From Massilia sp. KIM (GTDB lineage Bacteria; Pseudomonadota; Gammaproteobacteria; Burkholderiales; Burkholderiaceae_D), in NCBI RefSeq assembly GCF_002007115.1, contig NZ_MVAD01000002.1, positions 744,001-808,000 on the forward strand: 64,000 nucleotides of DNA, in the 5' to 3' direction. A model generated the notes under the pieces. It was given only the letters and a program-made list of their open reading frames with translations. It did not search any database and was not told where the DNA came from. Positions 7,512 through 20,322 of this stretch are shown piece after piece (positions within the stretch are counted from its first letter, which is position 1; the number at the start of each line of letters is the position of its first letter). Position numbers and translations under genes: made by a program.

Positions 7512-9311
7512 ATGTCCGACACCCCCCTCCCGACGTTTTCCGACCTCAATATTTCGGCGCCTGTGCTGAAGGCGCTGAAGGAGGTCGGCTACGAGACGCC
7601 GTCGCCGATCCAGGCCGCCACGATCCCGCTGCTGCTGGCCAACCGCGACGTGCTCGGGCAGGCCCAGACCGGCACCGGCAAGACCGCGGCCTTCGCGCTG
7701 CCCATCCTCTCGCGCATCGACATCAAGCAGGCCACGCCCCAGGCGCTGGTGCTGGCGCCCACGCGCGAGCTGGCGATCCAGGTGGCCGAGGCCTTCCAGA
7801 GCTACGCGTCCCACATCAAGGGCTTCCATGTGCTGCCGATCTATGGCGGCCAGAGCTACGGCCCACAACTGTCGGCGCTGCGCCGCGGCGTGCACGTAGT
7901 GGTGGGCACCCCGGGCCGCGTGATCGACCACATCGAGAAGGGTTCGCTCGACCTGGCCGAACTGAAGACCCTGGTGCTGGACGAAGCCGACGAGATGCTG
8001 CGCATGGGCTTCATCGACGACGTCGAGCACATCCTGCAGCAGACCCCGGAAACGCGCCAGACCACGCTGTTCTCGGCCACCATGCCGCCGCAGATCAAGC
8101 GCATCGCCAAGACCTACCTGCGCGATCCGGCCGAGGTGACGGTGGCGGCCAAGACCGGCACGGCCGAGAACATCACCCAGCGCTACTGGCTGGTGGCGGG
8201 CATGCACAAGCTCGACGCGCTGACCCGCATCCTGGAAGCCGAGCCTTTCGACGGCATGATCATCTTCTCGCGCACCAAGCTGGGCACCGAGGAACTGGCG
8301 TCCAAGCTGCAGGCGCGCGGCTTCGCTGCCACCGCCATCAACGGCGACATGGCCCAGCAACAGCGCGAGCGCACCATCGAGCAGCTCAAGAACGGCAAGA
8401 TCGACATCCTGGTGGCGACCGACGTGGCGGCGCGCGGGCTGGACGTGGACCGCATCAGCCACGTGATCAACTACGACGTGCCCTCGGACCCCGAGAGCTA
8501 CACCCACCGCATCGGCCGCACCGGCCGCGCCGGCCGCAGCGGCGAGGCGATCCTGTTCATCACCCCGCGCGAGCGCGGCCTGCTCAAGGCGATCGAGCGC
8601 GCCACCCGCCAGCCGGTGGCGCCGCTGACCCTGCCGACCGTGAAGCAGGTGAACGAGGTGCGCATCGCGCGCTTCAAGGACCAGATCCGCACCACCCTGG
8701 CCGAGGGCGGGCTGGACGTGTTCCGTTCGCTGATCGAGGACATCGAGCGCGAGGACAACGTGCCGGCGGTGGACGTTGCCGCCGCGCTGGCCAAGCTGGC
8801 GCGCGGCGACGAGCCGCTGCTGCTGCAGAAGCCCGATCGCGAGCCGCGTCCTGAACGCGCCGAAGCCGCGCCCCGTCAGGAGTGGGAAGAGCGTCCGGCG
8901 CGTCCGCTGCGCGAGCCGGGCTTCAAGAAGGAGCGCGTGGCGCGCGAGCCGGAGCCGGGCATGGCGACCTACCGCATCGAAGTCGGCTACGTGCACGGCG
9001 CCAAGCCGGGCAACATCGTCGGCGCGATCGCCAACGAGGCCGGCATTCCGTCCAAGCTGATCGGCCGCATCGAGATCTACGACGACTATTCGACGCTCGA
9101 CCTGCCGGACGACATGACGCCTGAACTGGTGCAGCACCTGAAGGGCGTGTGGGTGGCGGGCCGCCAGCTGCAGATCACCCGCGACGGCGAGGAAGCGCCG
9201 GCGGAAGCGCCGAAGAAGAGCTTCGCGAAGAAGGGCCTGGAACGGCGCCTGGCCGAGAAGCCGGCCGCCAAGAAACCGCACCGTAAGGGCGCGGCGCCGA
9301 AAGGGGAGTGA
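7512..9311 (+). CDS. deaD: DEAD-box ATP-dependent RNA helicase DeaD/CsdA
   Basis: The 599-residue helicase shows the Q motif (FSDLNISAPVLKAL...SPIQ), Walker A AQTGTGKT near residue 52, DEAD near 157, SAT near 188, ARGLDVD and HRIGRTGRAGR near 331. A DbpA-type RNA-binding domain (YRIEVGYVHGAKPGNIVGAI) lies near 483-560, with a basic tail rich in Lys and Ala. That architecture matches DeaD, which unwinds structured RNA in ribosome assembly and cold adaptation. No neighbour is functionally linked. Confidence 0.94.
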   Translation: MSDTPLPTFSDLNISAPVLKALKEVGYETPSPIQAATIPLLLANRDVLGQAQTGTGKTAAFALPILSRIDIKQATPQALVLAPTRELAIQVAEAFQSYASHIKGFHVLPIYGGQSYGPQLSALRRGVHVVVGTPGRVIDHIEKGSLDLAELKTLVLDEADEMLRMGFIDDVEHILQQTPETRQTTLFSATMPPQIKRIAKTYLRDPAEVTVAAKTGTAENITQRYWLVAGMHKLDALTRILEAEPFDGMIIFSRTKLGTEELASKLQARGFAATAINGDMAQQQRERTIEQLKNGKIDILVATDVAARGLDVDRISHVINYDVPSDPESYTHRIGRTGRAGRSGEAILFITPRERGLLKAIERATRQPVAPLTLPTVKQVNEVRIARFKDQIRTTLAEGGLDVFRSLIEDIEREDNVPAVDVAAALAKLARGDEPLLLQKPDREPRPERAEAAPRQEWEERPARPLREPGFKKERVAREPEPGMATYRIEVGYVHGAKPGNIVGAIANEAGIPSKLIGRIEIYDDYSTLDLPDDMTPELVQHLKGVWVAGRQLQITRDGEEAPAEAPKKSFAKKGLERRLAEKPAAKKPHRKGAAPKGE

Positions 9312-9432
9312 GGCGGCGGGGTTTGGTGCGCCGCTTCGGCGGCGTCAAACGCGTCGCGCCTGCGGCGCCGAATACATGCTGCCTGCGGCGTCGAATACAC
9401 CGCAAACGCCAACCCACTCCGCCCTCAACCAA

Positions 9433-9538
9433 CGTCGTTCCCGCGGAGGCGGGAACCCAAGTCCGTAGCGCACCGCCAGCATCAAGCGTGAGCGGTGACG
9501 CGAGCAAACTTGGGTTCCCGCCTTCGCGGGAACGACGT
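9433..9538. repeat. REP-like palindromic element, copy B
   Basis: The left arm starts CGTCGTTCCCGCGGAGGCGG and the right arm ends CGCGGGAACGACGT, about 45 bp apart. It fills most of the 266 bp between the convergent deaD and esterase genes. I see no gene or clear terminator in the rest of that gap. Confidence 0.85.
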
Positions 9539-9577
9539 GCTGAGGACGCAGGTCTAGGGTAGGCTGCGTTCTACTTG

Positions 9578-10468
9578 CTACTTGCTGCTCGCCACCTTGT
9601 TCGCTTCCGGCGCATACATCCACAGCAGCGCCTCGCGCAGCTCGCCGGCCCAGAACTTCTCGTTGTGCTCCGCGCCCGGCACGATCCTGAGCACGCTGTT
9701 GGCCGCCGGATGCCCGGTCCCGCCCACGACCTTCGCCATCTTCTTCACACCGGACACCATCTCCGGCCCTTCCTTCTCCCCCATCAGGAAGTACAGGCGC
9801 GCATCCTTGGGCGTCGGCTTGGCCGTGACGAACTTGTACACCGGTTCCGCCGTCCAGTAGGCCGGCGAGAACACGCCCGCCTTGCTGAACACCTCCGGAT
9901 ACTGCACCAGCGCGTAGTGCGAGGCCAGTCCGCCCATCGAGCTGCCCATGATCGCGGTGTGCTCGCGCCCGGGCAGGGTGCGGTACTTGCCGTCGACGTA
10001 AGGCTTGAGCACCTTGACGATGAAGTCGGTGTACTGCCGGCCTTCTCCCTTCCCGATGCGCGCGTTGTCCCAGGCATTCAGCTCGGTCATGCGCTTCTCC
10101 TGGCCGTTGTCGATACCGACCACGATCAGTTCCAGCTTGCCTTCCCTGGCCAGGGCGTCGAGCGTCTCGTCCACCTTCCATTCGCCGGCATAGGCCGTGG
10201 CCTCGTCGAACAGGTTCTGGCCGTCGTGCATGTAGAGCACCGGATAGCGCTTGCCCGAGTTCGCATAACCCGGCGGCAGATAGACGCGGATCTGCCGCTT
10301 GCGCTGCAGGGCAGGCATCTCGAGCTCGCCGAGCAGGCTCACGCCGGGCAGGGCGGTCGAGGCCTTGGGCGGCTCGGGCTTGTCGGCCGCTTGCAGGGGC
10401 GCGGCTGTAGTCGCGCATACCAGGGTCAGCAACGCTAGCCGCCTGATAGGGGAGGGAAGTGGGCGCAT
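9578..10468 (-). CDS. secreted alpha/beta-hydrolase, esterase D/enterochelin-esterase-like
   Basis: The 296-residue protein starts at ATG 10468, chosen because AGGAGACACAA precedes it; an upstream ATG at 10486 lacks such a site. It has a signal peptide (LALLTLVCATTAAPLQAA), the family core RVYLPPGYANSGKRYPVLYM, a nucleophile elbow GSSMGG (Ser177) and a likely catalytic His in GAEHNEKFW. The family includes Fes/IroE-type siderophore esterases and carbohydrate esterases. Divergence from the MFS sugar transporter suggests a role on acylated sugars or glycosides in the periplasm, but the substrate cannot be read from sequence. Confidence 0.8.
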   Translation of the reverse strand: MRPLPSPIRRLALLTLVCATTAAPLQAADKPEPPKASTALPGVSLLGELEMPALQRKRQIRVYLPPGYANSGKRYPVLYMHDGQNLFDEATAYAGEWKVDETLDALAREGKLELIVVGIDNGQEKRMTELNAWDNARIGKGEGRQYTDFIVKVLKPYVDGKYRTLPGREHTAIMGSSMGGLASHYALVQYPEVFSKAGVFSPAYWTAEPVYKFVTAKPTPKDARLYFLMGEKEGPEMVSGVKKMAKVVGGTGHPAANSVLRIVPGAEHNEKFWAGELREALLWMYAPEANKVASSK

Positions 10469-10565
10469 TTGTGTCTCCTGAGTCATGTCGTTTATGTTGT
10501 TTGACTACACAAGCGAAGCCATCAGCCCGTTGTGTGGCGTCGATTCTACTATGACAGCTCTTCGA

Positions 10566-13766
<3,201 letters not shown>

Positions 13767-13807
13767 CCGCTCACCCGCTTGAACCACCACCAACCACAGG
13801 AACCCGC

Positions 13808-15496
13808 ATGAAACTTCCCGCTCTTGCCGCCTCCATGCTGCTCGCCTTCGGCGCCGTCCACGCGCCGCTCGCCGCCGCCCAGGCCCCTGCCGCCCCCCAG
13901 GCGGCGGGCAAGCCCTTCGTCTGGGAGAACGCGACCGTCTACTTCCTGCTGACGGACCGCTTCAACAACGGCAATCCGGGCAACGACGGCGCCTACGGGC
14001 GCAAGCAGGACGCGGCCAAGCTGCGCGGTTTCATGGGCGGCGACCTGGCCGGCATCACGGCCAAGATCCGCGAGGGCTACTTCCAGAAGCTGGGCGTGAA
14101 CGCGATCTGGATCACGCCCCCGGTCGAGCAGATCCACGGCTCGACCGACGAAGGCACCGGCAAGAGCTACGGCTTCCACGGCTACTGGGCCAAGGACTTC
14201 ACGGCCGTGGACGCGGCCCTCGGCACCGAGGACGACGTGCGCACCTTGGTCGACACCGCGCACGCCAACGGCATCCGCGTGGTGCTGGACGTGGTGATGA
14301 ACCACATCGGCCCGGTGACCGAGCAGGACCCGGTGTGGCCCGCGTCCTGGGTGCGCACCGGTCCCAAGTGCACCTTCAAGGATGCCAAGACGACCCAGGA
14401 CTGCACCCTGGTCGACAACCTGCCGGATATCCTCACCCATAGCAACGCCCCGGTCGAGCTGCCGCCCCAGCTGGTGGCCAAGTGGAAGAAGGAAGGACGC
14501 TACGAGCGCGAGGTGAAGGAACTGGACGAGTTCTTCAAGCGCACCGGCTACCCGCGCGCGCCGCGCTTCTACCTGGTCAAGTGGCACGCCGACTGGGTGC
14601 GCAAGTACGGCTTCGACGGCTTCCGCGCCGACACCGTCAAGCACACGGAAGCCAGCGTGTGGAAGGAACTCAAGAAGGAAGCCAGCCTGGCCTTCGAGGA
14701 CTGGAAGAAGGCCAATCCGTCCAAGCGCCTGGGCGACCAGCCGTTCTGGATGGTGTCCGAGGTCTACAACTACTCGATCCGCCACGGCCACAAGTTCGAC
14801 CTGGGCGGCGGCGACACGGCCGACTACCTGGTCAACGGCTTCGACAGCATGATCAACTTCAGCATGAAGAGCGACGCCACCGAGGGCTACGAAAAGCTGT
14901 TCTCCAGCTATTCGAAGATCCTGCACGGCGACATGAAGGGGTATTCGGTGCTGAACTACCTCAGCTCGCACGACGACGGCAGCCCCTTCGACGCGCTGCG
15001 CGAGCGCCCCTACGAGTCGGCCAACAAGCTGCTCCTGGCCCCGGGCGCGGCCCAGATCTACTACGGCGACGAGAGCGCGCGCCTGCTCAAGATCGAGGGC
15101 GCGGTCGGCGACGCCACCCTGCGCTCCTTCATGAACTGGGACGAGCTGGCCGCCAACGCCCAGCGCGGCACGGCGCGCGTGGCCGAGGTGCAGGACCACT
15201 GGGCGCGCCTGGGCCGCTTCCGCGCCGCCCACCCGGCGGTGGGCGCGGGCGTGCACCAGATGATCCACCACAGCCCCTACACCTTCAAGCGCACCTGGCA
15301 GAAGGACGGCGTGAGCGACCGCGTGGTGGTGGCGCTCGACCTGCCGGGCGACAAGGCGGTGGCGATTCCCGTGAGCGGCGTGTTCAACGACGGCCAGACC
15401 GTGCGCGACTGGTACTCGGGCAAGACCGCCGTGGTCAAGGGCGGCAAGGTGCAGTTCGACAGCCGCAGCCCGGTGGCGCTGATCGCCCAGGACTGA
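13808..15496 (+). CDS. secreted GH13 alpha-amylase
   Basis: The 562-residue protein has a signal peptide (MKLPALAASMLLAFGAVHAP...AAA). The GH13 barrel carries all catalytic residues: Asp275 in GFRADTVKH, Glu318 in MVSEV and Asp389/390 in LSSHDDG. VYFLLTDRFNNGNPGND is the usual first strand of periplasmic or extracellular alpha-amylases. It should cut alpha-1,4 bonds in starch fragments outside the inner membrane. It lies 41 bp after pgm, probably in one operon, with an unremarkable ribosome site (CACAGGAACCCGC). Confidence 0.92.
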   Translation: MKLPALAASMLLAFGAVHAPLAAAQAPAAPQAAGKPFVWENATVYFLLTDRFNNGNPGNDGAYGRKQDAAKLRGFMGGDLAGITAKIREGYFQKLGVNAIWITPPVEQIHGSTDEGTGKSYGFHGYWAKDFTAVDAALGTEDDVRTLVDTAHANGIRVVLDVVMNHIGPVTEQDPVWPASWVRTGPKCTFKDAKTTQDCTLVDNLPDILTHSNAPVELPPQLVAKWKKEGRYEREVKELDEFFKRTGYPRAPRFYLVKWHADWVRKYGFDGFRADTVKHTEASVWKELKKEASLAFEDWKKANPSKRLGDQPFWMVSEVYNYSIRHGHKFDLGGGDTADYLVNGFDSMINFSMKSDATEGYEKLFSSYSKILHGDMKGYSVLNYLSSHDDGSPFDALRERPYESANKLLLAPGAAQIYYGDESARLLKIEGAVGDATLRSFMNWDELAANAQRGTARVAEVQDHWARLGRFRAAHPAVGAGVHQMIHHSPYTFKRTWQKDGVSDRVVVALDLPGDKAVAIPVSGVFNDGQTVRDWYSGKTAVVKGGKVQFDSRSPVALIAQD

Positions 15497-15579
15497 ACAG
15501 GCGTGGCGGGGCAGGGCGGCGAATTCGGCTAGACTGGCCGTATTCTTCACCTTCCCCCGTCCACCTTGCCCCGACCGCC

Positions 15580-16605
15580 ATGCCTGCATCGACCCGCGCA
15601 CTGTCCTTCATGCGGAGCGCCGTTCTCGGCGCCGCCTTCGCTTCCCTCCTGCTGCCCGCCCAGGCGCAGGAGGAACCCGTCTACGGCCCCGAACTAGAGG
15701 GCTTCGCCTATCCGGAACCCACGCAGCAGTACCGCTTCCGCTCCCAGGGCCAGGACCTGCAAATGACCTACCTGGACGTCAAGCCGGCCAAGCCCAACGG
15801 CCGCGCGGTCGTCCTCCTGCACGGCAAGAACTTCTGCGGCGCGACCTGGGCCGGGACCATCAAGGCGCTGTCTCAGGCCGGCTACCGGGTGGTGGCCCCG
15901 GACCAGATCGGCTTCTGCAAGTCGACCAAGCCGGCGCACTACCAGTACAGCTTCCAGCAACTGGCCGACAACACGCGCGCCCTCCTGGAATCCATCGGCA
16001 TCAAGAAGGCCATCGTCATGGGCCACTCGACCGGCGGCATGCTGGCGGTGCGCTACGGCCTGATGTTCCCGCAGCAGACCGAGCAGCTGGTGCTGGTCAA
16101 TCCGATCGGGCTGGAAGACTGGAAGGCGCTGGGCGTGCCTTCGCTGGGCGTGGACAAGTGGTATCAGCGCGAGCTGCAGACCACGGCCGAGCGCATCCGC
16201 GACTACGAGAAGGCGACCTATTACGTCAACCAGTGGAAGCCCGAGTACGAGCCCTGGGTGCAGATGCTGGCCGGGATGTACCGCGGGCCGGGCAAGCAGA
16301 TCGTCGCCTGGAACTCGGCGCTGCTGTACGACATGATCTATACCCAGCCGGTGGTGTACGAGTTCCCGCAGATCGCGATGCCGACCCTGCTCCTGATCGG
16401 GCTGAAGGACACGACCGCGATCGGGAAGGATGCGGCACCCGAGGCGATCCGTCCGAAGCTGGGCAATTATCCCGAGCTGGCCAGGCGCACGGCGAAGGCG
16501 ATTCCGGGCTCGACCCTGGTGAGCTTCCCCGAGCTGGGGCATGCGCCGCAGATGCAGGACCCGGAAGCCTTCCACCAGGCGCTGCTCAAGGGCCTGCTGC
16601 GCTGA
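15580..16605 (+). CDS. exported alpha/beta-hydrolase
   Basis: The 341-residue protein has a signal-like N-terminus (RSAVLGAAFASLLLPAQAQ). Its hydrolase core shows the oxyanion HGKNF, a nucleophile elbow GHSTGG, an acid candidate in LIGLKDTTAIG and a catalytic His in ELGHAPQMQDP. This matches the epoxide-hydrolase/haloperoxidase-like clan. The Shine-Dalgarno site is weak; ATG 15610 is an alternative start that would still leave a signal peptide. The substrate is unknown. Position between amylase and glucokinase suggests co-expression with the maltodextrin genes. Confidence 0.8.
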   Translation: MPASTRALSFMRSAVLGAAFASLLLPAQAQEEPVYGPELEGFAYPEPTQQYRFRSQGQDLQMTYLDVKPAKPNGRAVVLLHGKNFCGATWAGTIKALSQAGYRVVAPDQIGFCKSTKPAHYQYSFQQLADNTRALLESIGIKKAIVMGHSTGGMLAVRYGLMFPQQTEQLVLVNPIGLEDWKALGVPSLGVDKWYQRELQTTAERIRDYEKATYYVNQWKPEYEPWVQMLAGMYRGPGKQIVAWNSALLYDMIYTQPVVYEFPQIAMPTLLLIGLKDTTAIGKDAAPEAIRPKLGNYPELARRTAKAIPGSTLVSFPELGHAPQMQDPEAFHQALLKGLLR

Positions 16606-16682
16606 GCGGCCGGCGGCGGCATGCGCCGCCCCTCTCAGGACGAACGGTTTTTTTGCATTTCGATCAATGGTATCCTAGCGCG

Positions 16683-18539
16683 ATGACCGTTGATCCCGAC
16701 ACCGAACACAAACCCACGCGCGCCGCCTTCGCCGACGGCCCGCGCCTGCTGGCCGACATCGGCGCCACCCACGCGCGCTTCGGCCTGGAAACCGCTCCCG
16801 GCGTCCTGAGCAAGGTGGCCGTGCTGCATTGCGACGACTATGCGGGCATCGTGCCGCTGCTCGACGCCTACCTGGCCCAGACCGGCGGCGTGCGCATCAC
16901 CCATGCCGCCTTCGCCCTGGCCAACCCGATCAGCGGCGACTACATCCGCATGACCAACCGCGACTGGGAGTTCTCGACCGACGAGGTGCGCCGCCACTTC
17001 AAGCTGTCGACCCTCCTGATCGTCAACGACTTCACCGCGCTGGCGATGGCGCTGCCGGGCTTCCAGCCCAAGGACCTGATGCAGGTCGGCGGCGGCGCGC
17101 CGCAGGCGCATGCGGTGGCCGGCCTGCTCGGCCCCGGCACCGGCCTGGGCGTGTCGGGCGTGATCCCGACCGTGGACGGCTTCGTCACCCTCGGCTCGGA
17201 GGGCGGCCACGTGAATTTCGCGCCGGCCGACGAGCGCGAGTTCGCGATCCTGCAATACGCCTGGCGCGAGTGGCAGCACGTCTCGAACGAGCGCCTGATC
17301 TCCGGCCCCGGCATGGAGATCATCTACCGCGCCCTGGCGGAGCGCAACGGGGTCGCCGCCCCGCCGCGCGACGCCGCCGCCATCGCCAGCGCGGCGCTGG
17401 AGGACAAGGACCCGCTCTGCCTCGAAGTGCTCGAATGCTTCTGCGGCATGCTGGGCGGGGCCGCGGCCAACCTGGCGGTGACCCTGGGCGCCTTCGGCGG
17501 CATCTTCATCGGCGGCGGCATCGTGCCGCGCATCGCCGAGTGGTTCGCCAGCTCGCCTTTCCGCGCGCGCTTCGAGGCCAAGGGGCGCTTCTCGCAATAC
17601 CTGGCGCAGATCCCGACCTACGTCATCATGACGCCCAACCCGGCCCTGCACGGCGTGTCGGCGATCCTGTCCGAGCACCTGCGCGGCCGCAGCGGCGCCA
17701 ACACCCTGATGGACCGCGTGCAGCAGCTGCGCCACGAGCTCTCGCCGGCCGAGCAGCGCGTCGCCGCCCTGGTCATCGAGCACCCGCGCAAGGTGCTGTC
17801 CGAGCCGATCGCCGAGATCGCGCGCCTGGCCGACGTCAGCCAGCCGACCGTGATCCGCTTCTGCCGTTCGCTCGGCTTCCAGGGCCTGGCCGAGTTCAAG
17901 CTCAAGTTCGCGGGCAGCCTGACCGGCACCATCCCCGTTCGCCACAGCCAGGTGCGGGTCACCGACAGCACCCACGACCTGTCGGCCAAGGTGATCGACA
18001 ACACGGTGTCGGCGATCCTGAAGTTCCGCGACCAGCTCGACGTGCATGCGATCGACCGCGCGATCGAGATCCTGCGCCGCGCGCGCCGGGTCGAGTTCTA
18101 CGCCATGGGCAATTCGCGCGCGGTGGCGCTGGACGGCCAGCACAAGTTCTTCCGCTTCCGCATTCCGGCCGCGCTGTACGGCGACTCGCACCTGCTCAAC
18201 CTGGCCGCCGGCCTGCTCGGGCCGGGCGACGTGGTGATCGCGATCTCCACGGCCGGCCAGTTGCCGGAGCTGCTGGAGGCCGTGGACACCGCGCGCGCCA
18301 GTGGCGCCGAGGTCATCGCCATCACCAGCAGCAAGTCGCAGCTCGCCAAGAAGGCCAACGTCTGCCTGGCGGTTGACCATACCGAGGACAGCACCAGCTT
18401 CCTGTCGATGATCTCGCGCATCCTGCAGCTGCTCCTGATCGATATCCTCTCGGTCGGCATCTCGCTCGGCGCGCAAGGGGAAGCAGGGCAGGGCGACATC
18501 GAGCAGCGCAGGCTCTTGATCTCGCACCTCGACATCTGA
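16683..18539 (+). CDS. glk: glucokinase fused to RpiR-type regulator (copy 1)
   Basis: This is a 618-residue two-part protein. Residues about 18-335 are a bacterial Glk-type glucokinase (LLADIGATHARF, IVNDFTALAMA, LGPGTGLGVSG, GSEGGHVNFAP, GGGIVPR). Residues about 345-420 are an RpiR helix-turn-helix (VQQLRHELSPAEQRVAAL, ADVSQPTVIRFCRSLGF). Residues about 450-590 are a SIS sugar-phosphate domain (GNSRAVALDGQHKFFRF). It phosphorylates glucose and probably senses a sugar phosphate to control genes. Such fusions are known in Burkholderiales. A second copy lies at 41771, with a 98-bp stretch identical between the two. Confidence 0.92.
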   Translation: MTVDPDTEHKPTRAAFADGPRLLADIGATHARFGLETAPGVLSKVAVLHCDDYAGIVPLLDAYLAQTGGVRITHAAFALANPISGDYIRMTNRDWEFSTDEVRRHFKLSTLLIVNDFTALAMALPGFQPKDLMQVGGGAPQAHAVAGLLGPGTGLGVSGVIPTVDGFVTLGSEGGHVNFAPADEREFAILQYAWREWQHVSNERLISGPGMEIIYRALAERNGVAAPPRDAAAIASAALEDKDPLCLEVLECFCGMLGGAAANLAVTLGAFGGIFIGGGIVPRIAEWFASSPFRARFEAKGRFSQYLAQIPTYVIMTPNPALHGVSAILSEHLRGRSGANTLMDRVQQLRHELSPAEQRVAALVIEHPRKVLSEPIAEIARLADVSQPTVIRFCRSLGFQGLAEFKLKFAGSLTGTIPVRHSQVRVTDSTHDLSAKVIDNTVSAILKFRDQLDVHAIDRAIEILRRARRVEFYAMGNSRAVALDGQHKFFRFRIPAALYGDSHLLNLAAGLLGPGDVVIAISTAGQLPELLEAVDTARASGAEVIAITSSKSQLAKKANVCLAVDHTEDSTSFLSMISRILQLLLIDILSVGISLGAQGEAGQGDIEQRRLLISHLDI

Positions 18540-18645
18540 GGACCGCGGCGCGCGCAAGGAACGCCGGCGCGCGCCGTCCAGGCGTCATCAGAGCGTCATA
18601 TCGAATCGTTAAATTTGCTGCTCGATCAACTCTGTGGAGTGCATT

Positions 18646-19782
18646 GTGCAGCAAACCGTTTTCCCGTCCTTCCTGCGCCTGGTTCCTCTCGTGGCAGCCG
18701 TTTTCATCGCCGGCTGCGGCGGTGACGACGATGGCCGCGATTTGTTAAATCCCGGCGCCGCCTGGCCGCCGGTGCCGACTGTGACCGGCCACCGCGGCGC
18801 CTCCGCCGTGCGTCCCGAGCACACGCTCGCCGCCTACCAGAAGGCGATCGAGGACGGCGCCGACATCGTCGAGCCGGACCTGGTGGCGACCAAGGACGGC
18901 GTGCTGGTGGCGCGCCACGAAAACGAGATCTCGGGCACCACCAACGTGTCCACGCTGTCGCAATTCGCCTCGCGCAAGACCACCAAGACCATCGACGGCG
19001 TGGCCGTCACCGGCTGGTTCACCGAGGACTTCACCCTGGCCGAACTGAAGACCCTGCGCGCCCGCGAGCGCATTCCCAACAACCGCCCGGCCAACGTCAG
19101 CTTCAACGACCAGTTTGAGATCCCGACCCTGCAGGAAGTGATCGACCTCGTCCGGCGCGAGAGCGAAGCGCGCAACAAGACCATCGGCCTGTACCCGGAA
19201 ACCAAGCACCCGACCTATTTCAAGAACATCGGCCTGCCGCTGGAAAAGCGCCTGGTCGACACCCTGGTCGCCAACGGCTACAAGGGCAAGAACGCGGCGG
19301 TCTACATCCAGTCCTTTGAAACGGCCAACCTCAAGGAATTGCGCGGCATGACCGACATGCGCTTGGTGCAGCTGCTCGACAGCCCTACCAACGCGCCCTA
19401 CGACTTCGTCGCCGCCAGGAACGGCCGCACCTATGCCGACCTGATCACCCCGGCTGGCCTGAAGGAGATCGCCGCCTACGCCGACGTGGTCTCGCCCTAC
19501 AAGGAAATCATCATCCCGCGCACGAGCGCGAACGAACTGGGCGCGCCGACCCAGTTCGTGGCCAACGCCCGCGCGGCAGGCCTGAAGGTGCACACCTGGA
19601 CCCTGCGCCCGGAAAACCCCTTCCTGCCGGTGAGCCTGCGCGCAGCGCCGGTGACCTCGCTCAGCCAGCGCGGCAACGCGGTGGCCGAGATCACGGCCTA
19701 CCTGAACGCCGGCATCGACGGCTTCTTCACCGACGACCCGGCCAGCGGCCGCGCCGCCGTCAACGCGTTCACCAGGAAGTAA
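18646..19782 (+). CDS. glpQ: glycerophosphodiester phosphodiesterase lipoprotein, GlpQ type
   Basis: The start is GTG 18646 (MQQTVFPS), because GGAG lies 6 bp before it; GTG 18634 is in frame but lacks a site. A lipobox (FIAGC) after a hydrophobic stretch predicts a lipoprotein. The GDPD core shows GHRGASAVRPEHTLAAY and the metal ligands EPDL and ARHEN. YPETKHP follows, then IDGFFTDDPASGR near the C-terminus. It hydrolyses glycerophosphodiesters to glycerol-3-phosphate and an alcohol in the periplasm. No other glycerol genes are adjacent. Confidence 0.88.
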   Translation: MQQTVFPSFLRLVPLVAAVFIAGCGGDDDGRDLLNPGAAWPPVPTVTGHRGASAVRPEHTLAAYQKAIEDGADIVEPDLVATKDGVLVARHENEISGTTNVSTLSQFASRKTTKTIDGVAVTGWFTEDFTLAELKTLRARERIPNNRPANVSFNDQFEIPTLQEVIDLVRRESEARNKTIGLYPETKHPTYFKNIGLPLEKRLVDTLVANGYKGKNAAVYIQSFETANLKELRGMTDMRLVQLLDSPTNAPYDFVAARNGRTYADLITPAGLKEIAAYADVVSPYKEIIIPRTSANELGAPTQFVANARAAGLKVHTWTLRPENPFLPVSLRAAPVTSLSQRGNAVAEITAYLNAGIDGFFTDDPASGRAAVNAFTRK

Positions 19783-19943
19783 GCGTCTGGCGCGCCCCAG
19801 GCCCGTCCAGCACGGGCGGATGCGACGATGCCAAGAGGCATCGGCGCCATGGCCCAGCGGTGCGTCGTCCCGGCGGCGCATCTGCTAGGGTCTCGCCATG
19901 GCCGCGGCGCCTCGCCGCGCGCAACTCTACAAGGGGAACCGGC

Positions 19944-20246
19944 ATGGAACGATACCTGATCGTCTTCCGGGGCGCGACCGTCGACGAGTCGGAAGGCCCG
20001 CAACACGACCCCGCGCGCTGGGACGCGTGGTACGGCGCGCTGGGCGCGGCCCTGGTCGACCGTGGCGGCCTGGCGCGCAGCAGCGTCGAGGTGCCGAGCC
20101 GCCTGCTCGGCCCCAAGCTCAACAGTTCCGCGCTGTCGGGCTACGCGATCATCGCGGCGCTCGATTTCAATGAAGCGGTGCGGCGCGCCGAGGAGTGTCC
20201 GATCTTCGACGAACAGGGCTCGGTGGAGATCGCGCGACTGCTCTAG
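19944..20246 (+). CDS. YciI-like small protein
   Basis: The 100-residue protein starts after AAGGGGAACCGGC. MERYLIVFRG, the WDAWYGALG segment and the C-terminal ALDFNEAVRRAEECP fit the YCII/DGPF fold, a ferredoxin-like small domain often linked to sigma factors or used as a minor enzyme domain. The classical DGPF loop is not visible, so the assignment is to the fold only. No function can be stated. Confidence 0.65.
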   Translation: MERYLIVFRGATVDESEGPQHDPARWDAWYGALGAALVDRGGLARSSVEVPSRLLGPKLNSSALSGYAIIAALDFNEAVRRAEECPIFDEQGSVEIARLL

Positions 20247-20322
20247 CGCCGGCCACGCTTGCGCCGCCCGTGCGCGCTTCGGGCTAGTCTAGGGGGAACC
20301 ATTCATCATGCGAGGATCCGCC

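Noticed and set aside
16606..16680. GC stem plus T-run before the first glucokinase fusion as a terminator
   Set aside because: The T-run is about 20 bp from the stem, so it does not form a proper intrinsic terminator; it may be part of the promoter region.
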